The notes: generated by a model not told the origin, from the sequence alone. A DNA stretch of 64,000 bases from Euleptes europaea (GCF_029931775.1 NC_079323.1:37528882-37592881), one strand, 5' to 3'; shown: positions 12,451 through 22,930, numbered from the stretch's first letter. Translations and numbers: made by a program.

Positions 12451-13145
12451 TTGCCTGTTCTGCCAGGGGTATGTGTTTGTCCCCTCTCGCCTCTGGGGAA
12501 TTTGCATTCTGCTTTTTTTCTGCCCGTGGCCTGTGGCCAGTCCTCGCGTGGAGTTGAGCCCATGCGGCAGTGCGCGAGTCTCTCCCTCCGCTCACCAACC
12601 ACCCCGCCTCCTCCTTGGGTCGTTTGTAGGTGCTTGAGCCGAGCCGTACTGGCTTGAGGGGAAGGGGTTTGCCGGCTCTGCCGGGGCTTTGTGTTTGTGC
12701 CCTCTCACCTTTGCGGGAGTTTGCGATCTGCTTTTTTTCTGCCCGTGGCCTGTGGCCACCAGTTCACGCCTGGAGTTGAGCTCGTGTGGCAGTGCGCGCG
12801 TGCGTGAGTCTCTCCCTCCGCTCGCCAACCGCCCCACCTCCTCCTTGGGTCGTTTGTAGGTGCTTGAGCTGAGCCGTACTGGCTTGAGGGGGGGATTTGG
12901 TGCCGGCTTGCCTTTATTTGGGGTTGAGCCGAGCTGTACTGGTTTGAGGGGGAGGGGGTTTGCTGGTTCTGCCGGCGCTTTGTGTTTGTGCCCTCTCACC
13001 TTTGCGGGAGTTTGCGATCTGCTTTTTTTCTGCCCATGACCTGTGGCCGCCAGTCCTCGCCTGGAGTTGAGCCCGTGCGGCGGTGCGCACAGAGCGAGTC
13101 TCTCCCTCCGTTCGCCAACCGCCCCGCCTCCTCCTTAGGTTGTTG
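12451..13145 (+). repeat. Three tandem units of about 190-290 bp inside the hAT-like element
   Basis: Units begin near 12451, 12668 and 12959. Each carries TGTGTTTGTGCCCTCTCACC, CTGCTTTTTTTCTGCCCGTG, GAGTCTCTCCCTCCG and CCTCCTTGGGTCGTTTGTAG (the last unit with small changes). Unit two has an extra 50-60 bases at its end. They are GC-rich and follow the element's TATA box, so they would lie in its leader. Confidence 0.85.
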
Positions 13146-13903
13146 CCAACTGTGCCTGGAGTGAGGGTTTTCTCTGTCTCTCTGCCAGGGCTGTGTGTGT
13201 TCCCTCTGTTTATCTCCATTCTGATGCTTTAGGTGGTTGCTTGGAGTGGGGCTGAGTTGTTGCTACCTCTGTTTTGATCAACGGCTTTAAGCGAAGGCAT
13301 TGTTGATTAATAAGATCTGTTAGGGAGTGTCTGGGCATACATTTAAACCGTAGGGGTAGGGCCGGTCAGCTTCTTTCTCACCAACCAGGCTCAGCTAGGT
13401 CTTTAAAAGGGCAAGGGATCTTGATTTTTAAATAGCTTAAAAGGTCAAACAGTTCTTGGGGCAGCTTCCTGGCTGCCAGTAGATTTAGAATTCAACAGTG
13501 AAAGAAGAGTGACCTTGCAGGGAAAAGAAAACTCCTCCTCCTGATTCCTGAGGGATCCATTGTTGCAGCTCAGATTTAGATAGGCTAAATCTCCTAGGCA
13601 TCACTTCCCCCTTTTAAAAAGGTTTACAAATACATCTCCAGGGCAGTGTGACTGGTTCAACTTAGGTTCTCTAGACCAGGCTCACCAGCTAGTTCTTTTT
13701 TTAAAAAAAAACCAAACAAACCAGAATTTACTGAAGGTTAGGTTAGGACCTCTAGTTTTGTTTGGGAGAAAATCCCGTAGTTGTCTTTGGGGGAGGGTAC
13801 ATAAAAAGTTGTCAGGTCAGGGACTGATCCTAGGCCAGGACAGGTAGCTAGGCAGTTAAACTTCCCCACAGTACAGGTAGCCAGAGTTTGGCCCAGGGGA
13901 ACA

Positions 13904-14500
13904 ATGAGTGGCAGGGGTGCAGGTAAGAGGGGCTCCGGGGGGAAAGTGAAGGAGAAGACTAGAGGGGCGGAGGGAAGGGGGAGGGCTTTGGCTCGCCCCC
14001 GACCTGCGCTGGGAGCAGCTCCGTAGGTGCCCTTCAAGATCCAGCAGTAGAGCCTCTTTCCTGAGGGGGCCTCTGGAGCTGCCACCCCTGAACAGGTGAT
14101 GACAGGTGCTACTGGCACTGGGCAGGGAACCGCTGCTGCTGTACAGGCTGTCCCTTCTCCTACTCCTCCTCCTGCTGCTGCTGTGGAGCCTTTCCTGCAG
14201 CAGCAGCAGGAGGAGGAGCACCCTGGGGAGGAAGTGGGTGTCTCGGAGCTCACCCCCACTTCAAAGAGGGTGGTGCAGAAGCTTGCACAGTTGCTGGACT
14301 CCCCGTCGACTTTGCCTGCTTCTTCACTCCCCAGCAGCAGTTCTTCCATGGGGGCATGGGAGGAGGGGTGGTGGAGGTGCAAGAGGAAGAGATGGAGGAG
14401 GTACACCCAGAGATGTGTCAGCCATCTCAACCCCTTCTCCCTCCGGACCCCTGTGCTCCAGAGGGGGATCAAGCTCAAGGTCCCCTTCCTTTTAACCTGA
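13904..14500 (+). pseudogene. Decayed frame of the hAT-like element
   Basis: From ATG 13904 the frame is basic and Gly/Arg-rich, has two TAG stops at about codons 41 and 49, and is then open to 14500 with a Gln/Glu-rich part (FLQQQQEEEHPGEE) and KRVVQKLAQLLDSPS. No domain recognised; an N-terminal transposase exon is the simplest reading. Confidence 0.4.
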
Positions 14501-15157
14501 GGTCTCCCCGCCAATGTGGGGACCTCTCCCTTATTTGTACAAAGATAGAACACCCTTAAACATCAGAAAATAAATACACGGGCATGTTTGCATGGAGGGT
14601 CTCATTTTTAAAGAGACAGAGCTGATTTCTAAGTCTCCTGGCTCTGCCACAGAGAGGCTGGTGTATGCAAATTGCCAGTTCCTTAGCATGCTGGGATAAT
14701 TGTACCTTCAAGTGTTCTGGGCGGTGCTCAGAGCGTGGCTTTGCAATTTGACAGGTAGGAGAGATAAGAGAGACAGTTTTTTTTAACCTGCTGTGCAGCG
14801 GGATGTTTGGGGGAGATGAGGGGGCAACCATATTATGCAAAGGGGTCCTGCCGAAGGCTCCGGTGTCTGGTACAAGCTCCTCACTACATTCTGACCCAGC
14901 CAACTGGCATGGGTTCAAGGGAGTGGGATGACCGTCCGAAACCTTGGCGGTCCCAGGGCAGACGAGTCCCATCTTTGCACAAATGCCACAAGACTGTCCT
15001 GACGGCCCATGTTTGCACAGGCTGTACAGAAGCCTGCTGAAATCTCCCACCCTAATTTTTCCCAGGGGTTTGGCCAATAACAACCCTTCATATGAAGGTT
15101 AAAGAATAGAAACATGAAAATGATAAATGCATATAAAGAGAAGCATAGGAAATAATC

Positions 15158-15177
15158 ACACACACACACACACACAT
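15158..15177. repeat. (CA)n microsatellite
   Basis: About ten CA units in the hAT-like element. Confidence 0.85.
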
Positions 15178-17026
15178 ATTCACAACTAGATCACTTTACA
15201 CACAGGCATGCCTTCAAGGGTATGTTAGAGCTAAGCTGGTCAAAAATGCAAATTCGGCCCGGTCTGCCCTAGAGGGTTGGACATATGCAAATCTTTTGAC
15301 GCCAGGGGCATGCTGGGTACCTTAATGTTTGCGGCGTTCTGACAGGTGTCAGAATGCAGTGTTTCCATTTAAAGAGGTAGCAGAGGTTTTAAAGGTACAG
15401 ACTGGAGATTGAATTTCCAAGGGCATGGTCATTTTGGGGGAAGGAGGGGGCACCCTGATCTTGGAAGGAGGCTGCTTGGGGCTCCTTGCCACTTTTCCAA
15501 CAGCCTCGCTATCTCGGGACCCTGTTCTTTGGGCAGGGACCCACTCTGGCAGGATGTTAAGCCCCAAACCAGACACTTAGTCGGAGGAATGGAGTTGGAT
15601 TCAGCAGAAGTTTCTTCTTGCTGGATTTGTTCTCGGATCCTGTGACGAGTGCCCTGGGCTGGCTGCGCTGGTTCTGGTTCACCCACTTTTCAACCTGCTG
15701 GGTCCACCTTCTCGGTGGCTGTACAGCCGCGAATGTTTCTACATCCCACTTCCCAATTTTTCCTGGGGAATGCCGAATAGGTAACCCCACCTTGGAAAGT
15801 CAAAGAATGGAAACATACAAAAGAGAAAGAGAGGAGGGGTGCACAACTTTCCTCACATTTGGAGGGATCGTTTGCGTAAGGGGGGGCTTCCCTCCACCAT
15901 GACAGGGCAGAAAATACTCAGGGGCCATTTTGCATGGTCTGATGCTTGCTAAAAACTGGTTTTCAAATTGTGAATTAAAGAATGCATTTGCCCGGTCCCG
16001 ACTCCCGAGTCCGATGCAAAAGGGGAAATTCCACCCCACCTGCTCCTTATGCATAGCTGGCGCACCTCTGTCCCTTTCCATGGTTTGCAAGCTCCCAAGG
16101 TCGCGTCATGTGTTGCTTTGCATGGTTTAGCAAACTCCGAGTCCAAACGGTATATTCTATTTCTATTCATTCCGATGGGCGGAGGGGGGGAACCCTTCTG
16201 GGCCCCATAGCTCCGGACCCCCTGACCCAATCTTCACAAAACTTTGGGGTTCTTTCAAGAAGGGTCCCCTCAAGCTACACTGAAAGTTTGGGACCTCTAC
16301 CTCCAAACATGCCCCCCCCCGGAGCCGCGGAAAGGCGCAAATGTGTTTTTAATGGCTTTAAACGGCCGAATTTATTCACGAACTCCGAACTTGGTGCCGA
16401 ATTCCAAGGATCCGAATCGGGGAAGTTCGGACTTCGGCATTTCCCAAATAAAAACAGGCCAAATTTTGCCGAATCTGAATTTTATTGAATTTTTTTTTTC
16501 AACAGCCCTAAATCAGACCTTTGGTCCATCAAAGTCAGTATTGTCTACTCAGACAAGCAGCGGCTCTCCAGGGTCTCAGGCTGAGGTCTTTCATATCACC
16601 TACTTGCCTGGTTCCTTTACTGGAGATGCCAGAGATTGAACCTGGGACCTTCTGCATGCCAAGCAGAGGCTCTACCACTGAGCCACAGCCCCTACTGTTT
16701 TCTCCCTGGAAATCACAGCCCCAGATGCTGCTGTCTGTACAAAAACAAAAAAGCCCTTTACAATTATTGTGGAACTTCACATACTATCCAGTTCCATCTT
16801 TGTATTTTAAATGTTCTTGAAAAATGTTAGCTGTCTTATCTGTAGGTGTGGCACGATGGCTAAAGATGGAAAGGGGTAACTAAAGGACATTATTATTTAA
16901 GGTCTCATAAAGGTGTAAAAGACTCTTAAATGGAAAATGCCTCTTCCTGCTCGAGTTATAGGTTTCTGATGCTAACAGTTTAGATACAATTTCCCTCACA
17001 GACACTTGGGCTTATTGACCTGCAGC

Positions 17027-17107
17027 AAAATCCTAAACATATTTGCTCAGAAGTAAGTCCCTTTTTGTGTAAAGGGCTTATTCCCAGGTAAGTGTTTTTA
17101 GGATTGT
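17027..17107. repeat. Palindromic miniature element (CAATCCTAA arms), diverged
   Basis: AAATCCTAAACATATTTGCT to AAGTGTTTTTAGGATTG with AAGTAAGTCCC / GGGCTTATTC inside. Confidence 0.6.
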
Positions 17108-17504
17108 AGCCTTTGTTTCTGTAGTTAAGGTTGAAGTTACTCGTTTTCCTTCTTTCTTTCTTTTAATCAACAAACTGAGGATACGGCAGCCTCATTTGGC
17201 AAGAAAGACTGGCTTCCACTCTTGGGTATATGGTACTCACTTTTGCCTCTGTACAGCATAATCCATCTGTGGGGTTCATTGTGTAGGTGATGTGGATGGG
17301 TACCAGATCAGGTTGCATATCAGCATCCCAACGGTCATCTAGATCCTATTGAATCTTACGGGCAGGCATTTTGATGGGAATTGGAAAGGCTATTTACATC
17401 TGAAACTATTAGTTGCTGGCAAAATACATGGCTGGCCCTGGTTAAGGGGCTAAGAACGCAATCCAGCACACTGTTAGGTTCAGTAAAGCCTGATGAAATT
17501 CATA

Positions 17505-17552
17505 GGGTTGCCGTAAGTCGGAAGTAACTGGATAGCACTTAGCACACACAAA
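17505..17552 (+). mobile_element. RTE/SINE tail fragment just before TRAT1 exon 1
   Basis: GGTTGCCGTAAGTCGGAAGT then GCACTTAGCACACAC, a decayed RTE-type 3' end some 75 bases upstream of the first TRAT1 coding exon. Confidence 0.5.
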
Positions 17553-17625
17553 GCCTGATGATTTCATGCTTAAATGTGCACTGAACTGAAGTCTTTGGAA
17601 TAAAAATGCTAATTTTCCGTTACAG

Positions 17626-17739
17626 AAATGGAAAATTCAGAGTGTACCTATGTCTGGGTAGGTTTTGGTTTCATAACGGCCGTTATGATTATTTCCTTGG
17701 TGAAAAATATTTCATACTACATGCAAGTAAAGAAACGAG
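17626..17739 (+). CDS. TRAT1: TRAT1 coding exon 1 (start codon, membrane helix)
   Basis: The acceptor ends in TTACAG and the ATG is at 17628-17630; the donor is GAG|GTAAGA. It encodes residues 1-37 with Cys6 and the hydrophobic span ending in ISLVKNISYY, which parallels human ISLIFNISHY. It leaves in phase 1. Confidence 0.92.
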
Positions 17740-20700
17740 GTAAGAGAGACGGCGTGTTTGATCTTTGAGTGTGATTGTTAGATAACGACATAAAATGAGC
17801 TTGCAGAGCACATGTCACATTATCCTTAACTGGATTTTTGTAAAATTGTATTTTTCTAATGGAATAGTAACTTCAGTGATTTATTATAATATCTAAAACA
17901 TGTATCATTCTAAGCATCAGTTTCACTCGAGGATAAACTTACAATAATTCTCCAGCACTTTCTGTCAGCGTTAATGAATAGATACAAGCAAAGATAAATT
18001 GAGTTACTTTTATTCAGAGTATTTCAATCTTGCTATATTATACAGCACTCAAAACAGCTCAGAGTATTAAAATGTTATTGTTTTTAAAATGCATCTGTTA
18101 AAAGTTTGAATAGTATACCGCAGCATATACCCGATATGTTAGTGATATAAGGCAAGGGACATATAGCACACCCTTTGCATGCACCATGTTCAATCAGGCA
18201 ATTAAAAGGCAGTGTCTCTCACATGTGATCCTGAGATCTTTTAATTGCCTGATTTGTACCTCAGAATCACAGCCACTATGCTACACCAAAGAAAGGCTTA
18301 AAGATTTACATAGCTTTCTCCTGCTCAATCATATATTTTCGAAGCTTAATTCTAATATAGCCCACTGCTTTCCATGATTACCACATCAGACCGTTGGGTT
18401 AGATAAACCTCCAGGTGGTGGCAGGAGATCTCCCACTATTACAGCTGATCTCCAGGTGACAGAAATCCGATCACCTGGAGAAAATGGCCACTTTGGAATG
18501 TAGACTCTATGTCATTATACCCCATTGAAGTCCCTCCCCTCCCCAAACCCCACCTTCTTCCGGTTGTACCCCCCAAAATCTCCAGGTATTTTCCAACCCG
18601 AAGCTGGCAACCCTAGCAATTCAAGACAACATCTTGTAACACTGTGGGGGGGAAAAGTTAACAATAAATCACACAAAGCTTAAAAAAAATACCTTCTTGT
18701 TTTCAGTGTTTCTGAACTGTTCATATTTTTACAGGTAAAACATACAAAGATGTTCCAGAATACAGTCCAAGGTAGGGCAAACATTATCATAGTTTCTAAA
18801 CTGCTACTGGCTGTTACTTACTCTGTAAGATAAATCTTAGTTTTAAAATTCATAAACATGAAGGTGGAAGAAAAATAAGCCACCAATGATATATGACTAA
18901 TAATGTTCTAAAAACATGGTTAGCATTTTCCAGGGCTGTACCTCAATTAAGGAAATCTTTGTTGATGAATTGTAATCAACCTATATCGAGTTCTGCCGGC
19001 TTAAGAGCATTTAGCTTTTCTTGGGGAGGGGGCATGATTTTCTGTCAATTCTCCCTCCCACTACAGTCTCCCCACTCTGTCACCTGCACTGTGCTTGATG
19101 GTCCACAGACTCTCAGCAACAAAACAGTGGGCAAAGTAGTTTACTAAATCAGAATAGTTTGCTATGAACAAAATAATATTTGTAAAAGCAGAAGATTTTT
19201 TCTCCTTTCAGATGATTTCCCCAGGTACTACAGCAAGCACCATCTATGAAGAAATTACTTTGGTAAACAATCAGAAGCAGAATTGCACCCTTCCATTGAT
19301 GTCAATGGGCTTCAGATAGTGGAACTCTGCTTAGGATTCTACTACAACTGTGGCACAACCTAAATATATATTTTTTAATCTTTTAAGAAGTGCTGCTTTA
19401 TTCAATCAAAATATTTTTACTGATGAGTAGACTAACAGTACAATCCTAAACAGAGTTGTACTCTTTTGAGTCCATTGAAGTAAACAAGGTTTGAAGAGTG
19501 TAACTTGGTTTAGGATTGTGTTGTAAACATGATAAGCTCCCTATATAAATAACAGCTTTTAAACTTTCTTTCATAGCCATGAAGAGTTTTATACTGAAGA
19601 ATGTCCTGTTTATGACAACCTCAATCACCGTCAACAAGATATTCTAAGTAAGTTGTTCTTAAGAATTTGCATTTATTATAATAAACAAATCCATTCCTTA
19701 TAGAGGGCATTGGAAATATTTCGCAGTCCTAAAATGTGATTTGAAATTATGGTTTTATGTATTTTTATGTACTCTATTTTATGTTTTTTGTATTTTTATG
19801 TTTTTTGTATTTTATTTTATTTTACTGTATTTTATTTATATTGTAAGCTGCCTTGAACTCCATAAGGAAGAAAGGTGGTTAACAAATGTTTTAAATAAAT
19901 AAACATTGTCTTATTTGCATCTTGCTTTCAAAAGGGGACAGAAGGTTGTAAGGAGCACAGTTGTCTTGTATGTATTTTTAACGTTTTGACTTCAACATAT
20001 GGAGCACTGAGCATGTTCCATCATAATATTTGTACAGGGCCCTAACCGATGTGTCTATTGTATCACTTATTGTATCACTGCCATGCCGAATAAGTTTGAA
20101 TAAACTGTTTAGTTCAGGACTTTTAATCACTTACAACATCACTCACTTTTTTAAATTTTTGATCTCTAGATGAAAGTTATTATGAACAAATGAACGCCCA
20201 TTCTCAGACACCCAACAATGATGTACAGGTATTACTGTTGATACAACAGAGCTTTGCTTTTCACGCTTGGACATTTTGAATCAGAGTTGCTTGTGTATAT
20301 TTAAATGCCAAAAACTTAAAGCATACTGCTTTGGAGCTAGATTAGTCAGGTAGTAAGTTAGAGAAAATCTAAAATTGAGTATGAAGAAAACAAGAATGGA
20401 ATGGGAAGATGAACCTCCTGTGCACAGGATACTCTAGACCAGCGGTTCTCAAACCTTTTGAGTCACGGAGCACTTTTCAGAAGAGAAATTTGTAACGGAG
20501 CACTAATTTTCATCTAGCGCCTATATACTAAACCGAATGACAGTAGTATATTTTTTCCAATCTCTTCATGGAGCACTAGGAGATGTTTCGCGGAGCACCA
20601 AGTGCTCCGTGGAGCACAGTTTGGGAACCACTGCTCTAGACTAAACCCATCTAAGTGCCATTGAAATTAATGACATTTTAGCAATCGAGACTTTGTTTCA

Positions 20701-22783
20701 TGGACTGAATACATGGGCAGCCCATTCCTAAAGGGGGGTAGTTAATTGATGGCGGGGAGTGGTGCAGCCGTGCTGCTTCCTGAGAGGCTTCCTGGCTGGC
20801 AAATTCACAATTTTGCTGGCATAGTTCCATGACAGTGCAAAGGGGCGTTCCTGGGCTGAAAGGGCTTAGAAAGGCAGATCTGCCCCTGGGGAAGCCTCCC
20901 CCTCCGACTCCAGCATGGGCACTCACTTCTGGGAACGCATCAGCACCGATGCCCAAGGGCCGCAGTGCTGCATCGTTCCCCAGGGCCACCATAAGTTGCC
21001 TTATGCTGGCGTCCATGCCACTTTGCACGGCACAAGTGGCACAGATGCCAGCATAGGGTTCATGCCGGCTCCTATGCACCCCCAGGGGCCCCCATTCAGA
21101 ATTTCACGGTAAATGTCCTTTAAGGACTTCATTCCTTAAATTTGCCTAAGCTTTTAAGAATTCCAATTTAACAGTAATTCCATTTTAGGGAGCAAATAAC
21201 GTGTGTGCAACCTAAGGATTTCCATTCTTGTCTATGGAAAATTGTCTCCTACTTCAAGAGCAGATACTTTTCATAGTAAAGAAATATGAGTAAAAGTGCA
21301 GATTCCTATGGAATTGTTTGCCATTATCATGGAAGCAGGCATACATTCCTTAGACACAAAACAACCCAAATTTATGATTATAAAGAAACAAATTACACAA
21401 GTTCCTGGGAGATACATGATCATATTTCACAGCATTTTAGAAGAGCTGCAGTCAATCCACTTTGTGACTATGTGGGGGTTTAACCTTTCAATCCTTCATG
21501 TTTTCACTCATCAAAACTGAGCCCTCCCTATTATTAGACCTAAAAAGGGGGGGATGTGACATGTCTTACCTACCTTTTCCCCCTTCCATGGCCAGTAAAA
21601 GTGTGGGATGGGGATGTGTAGCTTTCCCTAGGTGAAACCATCCAAGTATCAAAGGATTAAATCACCTCTTGCCTTGGTCTGAATCTGTCATGCATATTCT
21701 CAAGGATGTAGAGCATCTGCTTCTCATGCAGATCCCAGGTTCAGTTCCCAGCTTTTCTAGTTAAAAAGGATCAGGTAACAGGTGATTTAAAAGACCTCTG
21801 CTCAAGAACCTGGAATTCTGCTGCCATTCACAGTGTACAATACTGATCTTAATAGGCCAATGGTCTGGCTGATGACTGCAATTAATTTTGTTAATTAGTC
21901 TGGGAGGATCCAAATATGGATCTCCTAGCATTTCAGATTCTCAGCTCTGTTATACAGAGTGGGCACAGTGCAGCTAAGTCACACGTAACTAGAAGAAGTG
22001 AGCAGTGACTAAGTATGACTAAACATTAGGCTACACATTAGGAAGAACTTTCTAATAGTTAGAGCAGTTCCTCAGTGGAACAGGCTTCCTCGGGAGATGG
22101 TAGGCTCTCCTTCCCTGAAGGTTTTTAAGCAGCCACTAGATGGCCATCTGCCAGCAATGCTGATTCTATGACCTTAGGCAGATCAAGAGAGGGAGGGCAA
22201 GAAGGTTTGCATCAGTGTTCGGCTCTCGTGGCCCTTTCTTGCATGCCCAGGGTAGCGCCAATCACCACTTTGAGGTCAGGAAGCAATTTTCCTCCAGGCT
22301 AGATTGGCCAGGGATCCTGGAGGTTTTTTCTTTTTTTTTTTTGCCATCTTCTGGGGTGGAGTAGGGGGTCACTGGAGGTGTGTGGGGGGGAGGTAGTTGT
22401 GAATTTCCTGCATTGTGCAGGGGGTTGGACTAGATGACCCTGGTGGTCTCCAACTCTATGATTTTGTGATTCTTTTATTTTATTCAACAGAGTAATTTTT
22501 ATCACTCTGAGTTTACCCTTGATGAAAGCCACCGACTCCAGATTATTAATACAAATATATTTCTTTGCAGCCAACAGCTGAGCGTCAGATGTGCTATGCT
22601 TCTCTTGACCACAGTGTCAAAAGAAAACACAAAAACCTTCGAAAAAAGAAATATCCTCCATTGGAATCAGATGAAGACCAGCTTACCAGAAGCTGCTCCA
22701 TGCCCTCAGACACCTGTATTTATCTCAACAGTGAGCAGCTGAGCATCGAAAACAACATTTCTGAAGATGCTTCCTGCCAGTGA
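17628..22783 (+). CDS. TRAT1: TRAT1, T-cell receptor-associated transmembrane adapter 1 (5 coding exons)
   Basis: Coding exons 17628-17739, 18735-18771, 19577-19647, 20170-20228 and 22571-22783 join in phase (phases 1, 2, 1, 0) into 163 codons plus stop; human TRAT1 has 186 aa. The product is a type III membrane adapter: a very short outer N-terminus with Cys6 (the human protein dimerises through an N-terminal Cys), one membrane helix at about residues 8-25, then a basic stop-transfer stretch and a cytoplasmic tail. The tail keeps the three tyrosine motifs of the family: YDNL (62-65), YEQM (78-81, a YxxM PI3K p85 site) and YASL (102-105). The block QMCYASLDHSVK is identical to human as I remember it. 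In mammals TRAT1 (TRIM) associates with the TCR/CD3-zeta complex and affects its surface level. ATG at 17628 follows a splice acceptor by two bases, so an untranslated exon upstream is expected but was not located. All introns are GT-AG. Confidence 0.93.
18400..18615 (-). mobile_element. hAT-type MITE in TRAT1 intron 1
   Basis: A reversed copy ending AAGCTGGCAACCCTA, with CTGGAGAAAATGGCCACTTT and GAAGTCCCTCCCCTCCCCAA in the body. It ends 120 bases before TRAT1 exon 2. Confidence 0.8.
18735..18771 (+). CDS. TRAT1: TRAT1 coding exon 2
   Basis: A 37-base exon after TTTTTACAG with donor AAG|GTAGGG. It encodes KTYKDVPEYSP, juxtamembrane and rich in Tyr. It enters in phase 1 and leaves in phase 2. 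It was placed by phase and splice sites; similarity to human is weak here. Confidence 0.8.
19441..19518. repeat. Palindromic miniature element (CAATCCTAA arms)
   Basis: 78 bp, CAATCCTAAACAGAGTTGTA to TTGGTTTAGGATTG, diverged arms. TRAT1 intron 2. Confidence 0.7.
19577..19647 (+). CDS. TRAT1: TRAT1 coding exon 3 (YDNL motif)
   Basis: Acceptor TTTCATAG, donor CTAA|GTAAGT. It encodes EEFYTEECPVYDNL, which aligns with human DEYYIEDTPIYGNL. It enters in phase 2 and leaves in phase 1. Confidence 0.93.
19770..19907 (+). mobile_element. L2-like LINE 3' end
   Basis: ATTGTAAGCTGCCTTGAACT and GTGGTTAACAAATGTTTTAA followed by AATAAATAAAC are a typical L2-type LINE or partner SINE 3' end. It lies in TRAT1 intron 3. 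Confidence 0.5.
20170..20228 (+). CDS. TRAT1: TRAT1 coding exon 4 (YEQM motif)
   Basis: Acceptor GATCTCTAG, donor ACAG|GTATTA. It encodes NESYYEQMNAHSQ, which aligns with human DENCYEQMKARPE, and so holds the YxxM docking site for PI3K p85. It enters in phase 1 and leaves in phase 0. Confidence 0.93.
20440..20633 (+). mobile_element. hAT-type MITE (CAGCGGTTCTCAAAC ends) in TRAT1 intron 4
   Basis: 194 bp with ends CAGCGGTTCTCAAAC / GTTTGGGAACCACTG and an exact 8-bp duplication CTCTAGAC (20432-20439, 20634-20641). Internal GGAGCAC repeats. Confidence 0.92.
20690..21110. other. GC-rich segment in TRAT1 intron 4, unidentified
   Basis: Composition differs sharply from the AT-rich intron (for example CCCAAGGGCCGCAGTGCTGC). 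Both strands have short open frames, which GC richness alone would give. Probably a repeat copy; family unknown. Confidence 0.35.
21705..21880 (+). mobile_element. tRNA-derived SINE in last TRAT1 intron
   Basis: AGCATCTGCTTCTCATGCAG, CCCAGGTTCAGTTCCCAGC, and the end TAATAGGCCAATGGTCTGGC. Same family as the copy at 5.8 kb, incomplete head. Confidence 0.7.
22010..22475 (+). mobile_element. CR1 LINE 3' end in last TRAT1 intron
   Basis: Contains GGTAGGCTCTCCTTCCCTGA and the classical CR1 end GGACTAGATGACCCTGGTGG, then short octamer-like repeats around CTATGATTTTGTGATTC. It ends about 95 bases before the last TRAT1 exon. Confidence 0.85.
22571..22783 (+). CDS. TRAT1: TRAT1 terminal coding exon (YASL motif)
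   Basis: Acceptor TTTCTTTGCAG, then 70 codons and TGA at 22781-22783. It starts PTAERQMCYASLDHSVKRK, near identical to the human block. The end (ENNISEDASCQ) is shorter than in human. The preceding 100 bases are the 3' end of a CR1 LINE, so this acceptor sits just past an intronic repeat. Confidence 0.95.
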   Translation, partial: PTAERQMCYASLDHSVKRKHKNLRKKKYPPLESDEDQLTRSCSMPSDTCIYLNSEQLSIENNISEDASCQ

Positions 22784-22930
22784 CGATCCCTTAAGTTCGT
22801 TTGCTTTAATCCACACTACAAGTGACAAATTTCAGTTGGGACGTGGCTAAGCCAAATCATTGTAGTTGATGAAATATATCATTTTATTAAGTATAAATAA
22901 ATAGCAGACAACTGGGATTACAGTTTGCTA
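22784..22930 (+). promoter_or_regulatory. TRAT1: TRAT1 3' UTR with candidate poly(A) signal
   Basis: AATAAA at 22896-22901 lies 113 bases past the stop codon. It is the first canonical signal after the gene; use of this site is inferred. Confidence 0.55.

Larger units (their letters stand above)
11864..16510 (+). mobile_element. hAT-like DNA transposon, 4647 bp, coding capacity decayed
   Basis: It begins TAGGGCTGTCGATTCGG and ends TTCAACAGCCCTA, so the inverted ends share TAGGGCTGT. An exact 8-bp duplication AATCAGAC (11856-11863, 16511-16518) splits a SINE, which gives both limits; 8-bp duplications and TAGGG ends point to hAT. Both subterminal regions are dense in ATTCGG/CCGAAT. Inside: CCAAT boxes (12085, 12116), a TATA box (12162-12168), three long tandem units (12451-13145), and at 13904-14500 a + strand frame starting MSGRGAGKRGSGGKVKEKTR, interrupted by two stops (TAG near 14024 and 14048), that looks like the remains of an N-terminal coding exon. 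No transposase catalytic domain was recognised, so it is probably non-autonomous or internally deleted. Confidence 0.85.
11831..16695 (-). mobile_element. tRNA-derived SINE split by the 4.65-kb hAT-like element
   Basis: Pieces 11831-11863 and 16511-16695 together make one - strand copy of the SINE seen at 5.8 kb (GAACACATGAAGCTGCCTTA at one end, GGGACCTTCTGCATGCCAAG and GCCACAGCCCC at the other). The split carries the target duplication AATCAGAC. Confidence 0.85.

Noticed and set aside
12141-13219. Several 80-175 codon frames on both strands
   Set aside because: They follow the TG-rich and three-unit tandem repeats and repeat the same residues; composition explains them.
13738-14553. 271-codon open frame on the - strand in the hAT-like element
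   Set aside because: It is antisense to the element's promoter, Ser/Leu/Cys-rich from CAG/GGA-type composition, and has no recognisable domain; likely a shadow of GC-rich sequence.
19212-19317. Possible extra TRAT1 exon after CTCCTTTCAG, with a TIYEEITLV stretch resembling an ITSM
   Set aside because: Neither exon 1 (phase 1) nor exon 2 (phase 2) can be spliced to it without an early stop, and the frame of the motif does not fit; exon 2 to exon 3 joins cleanly without it.
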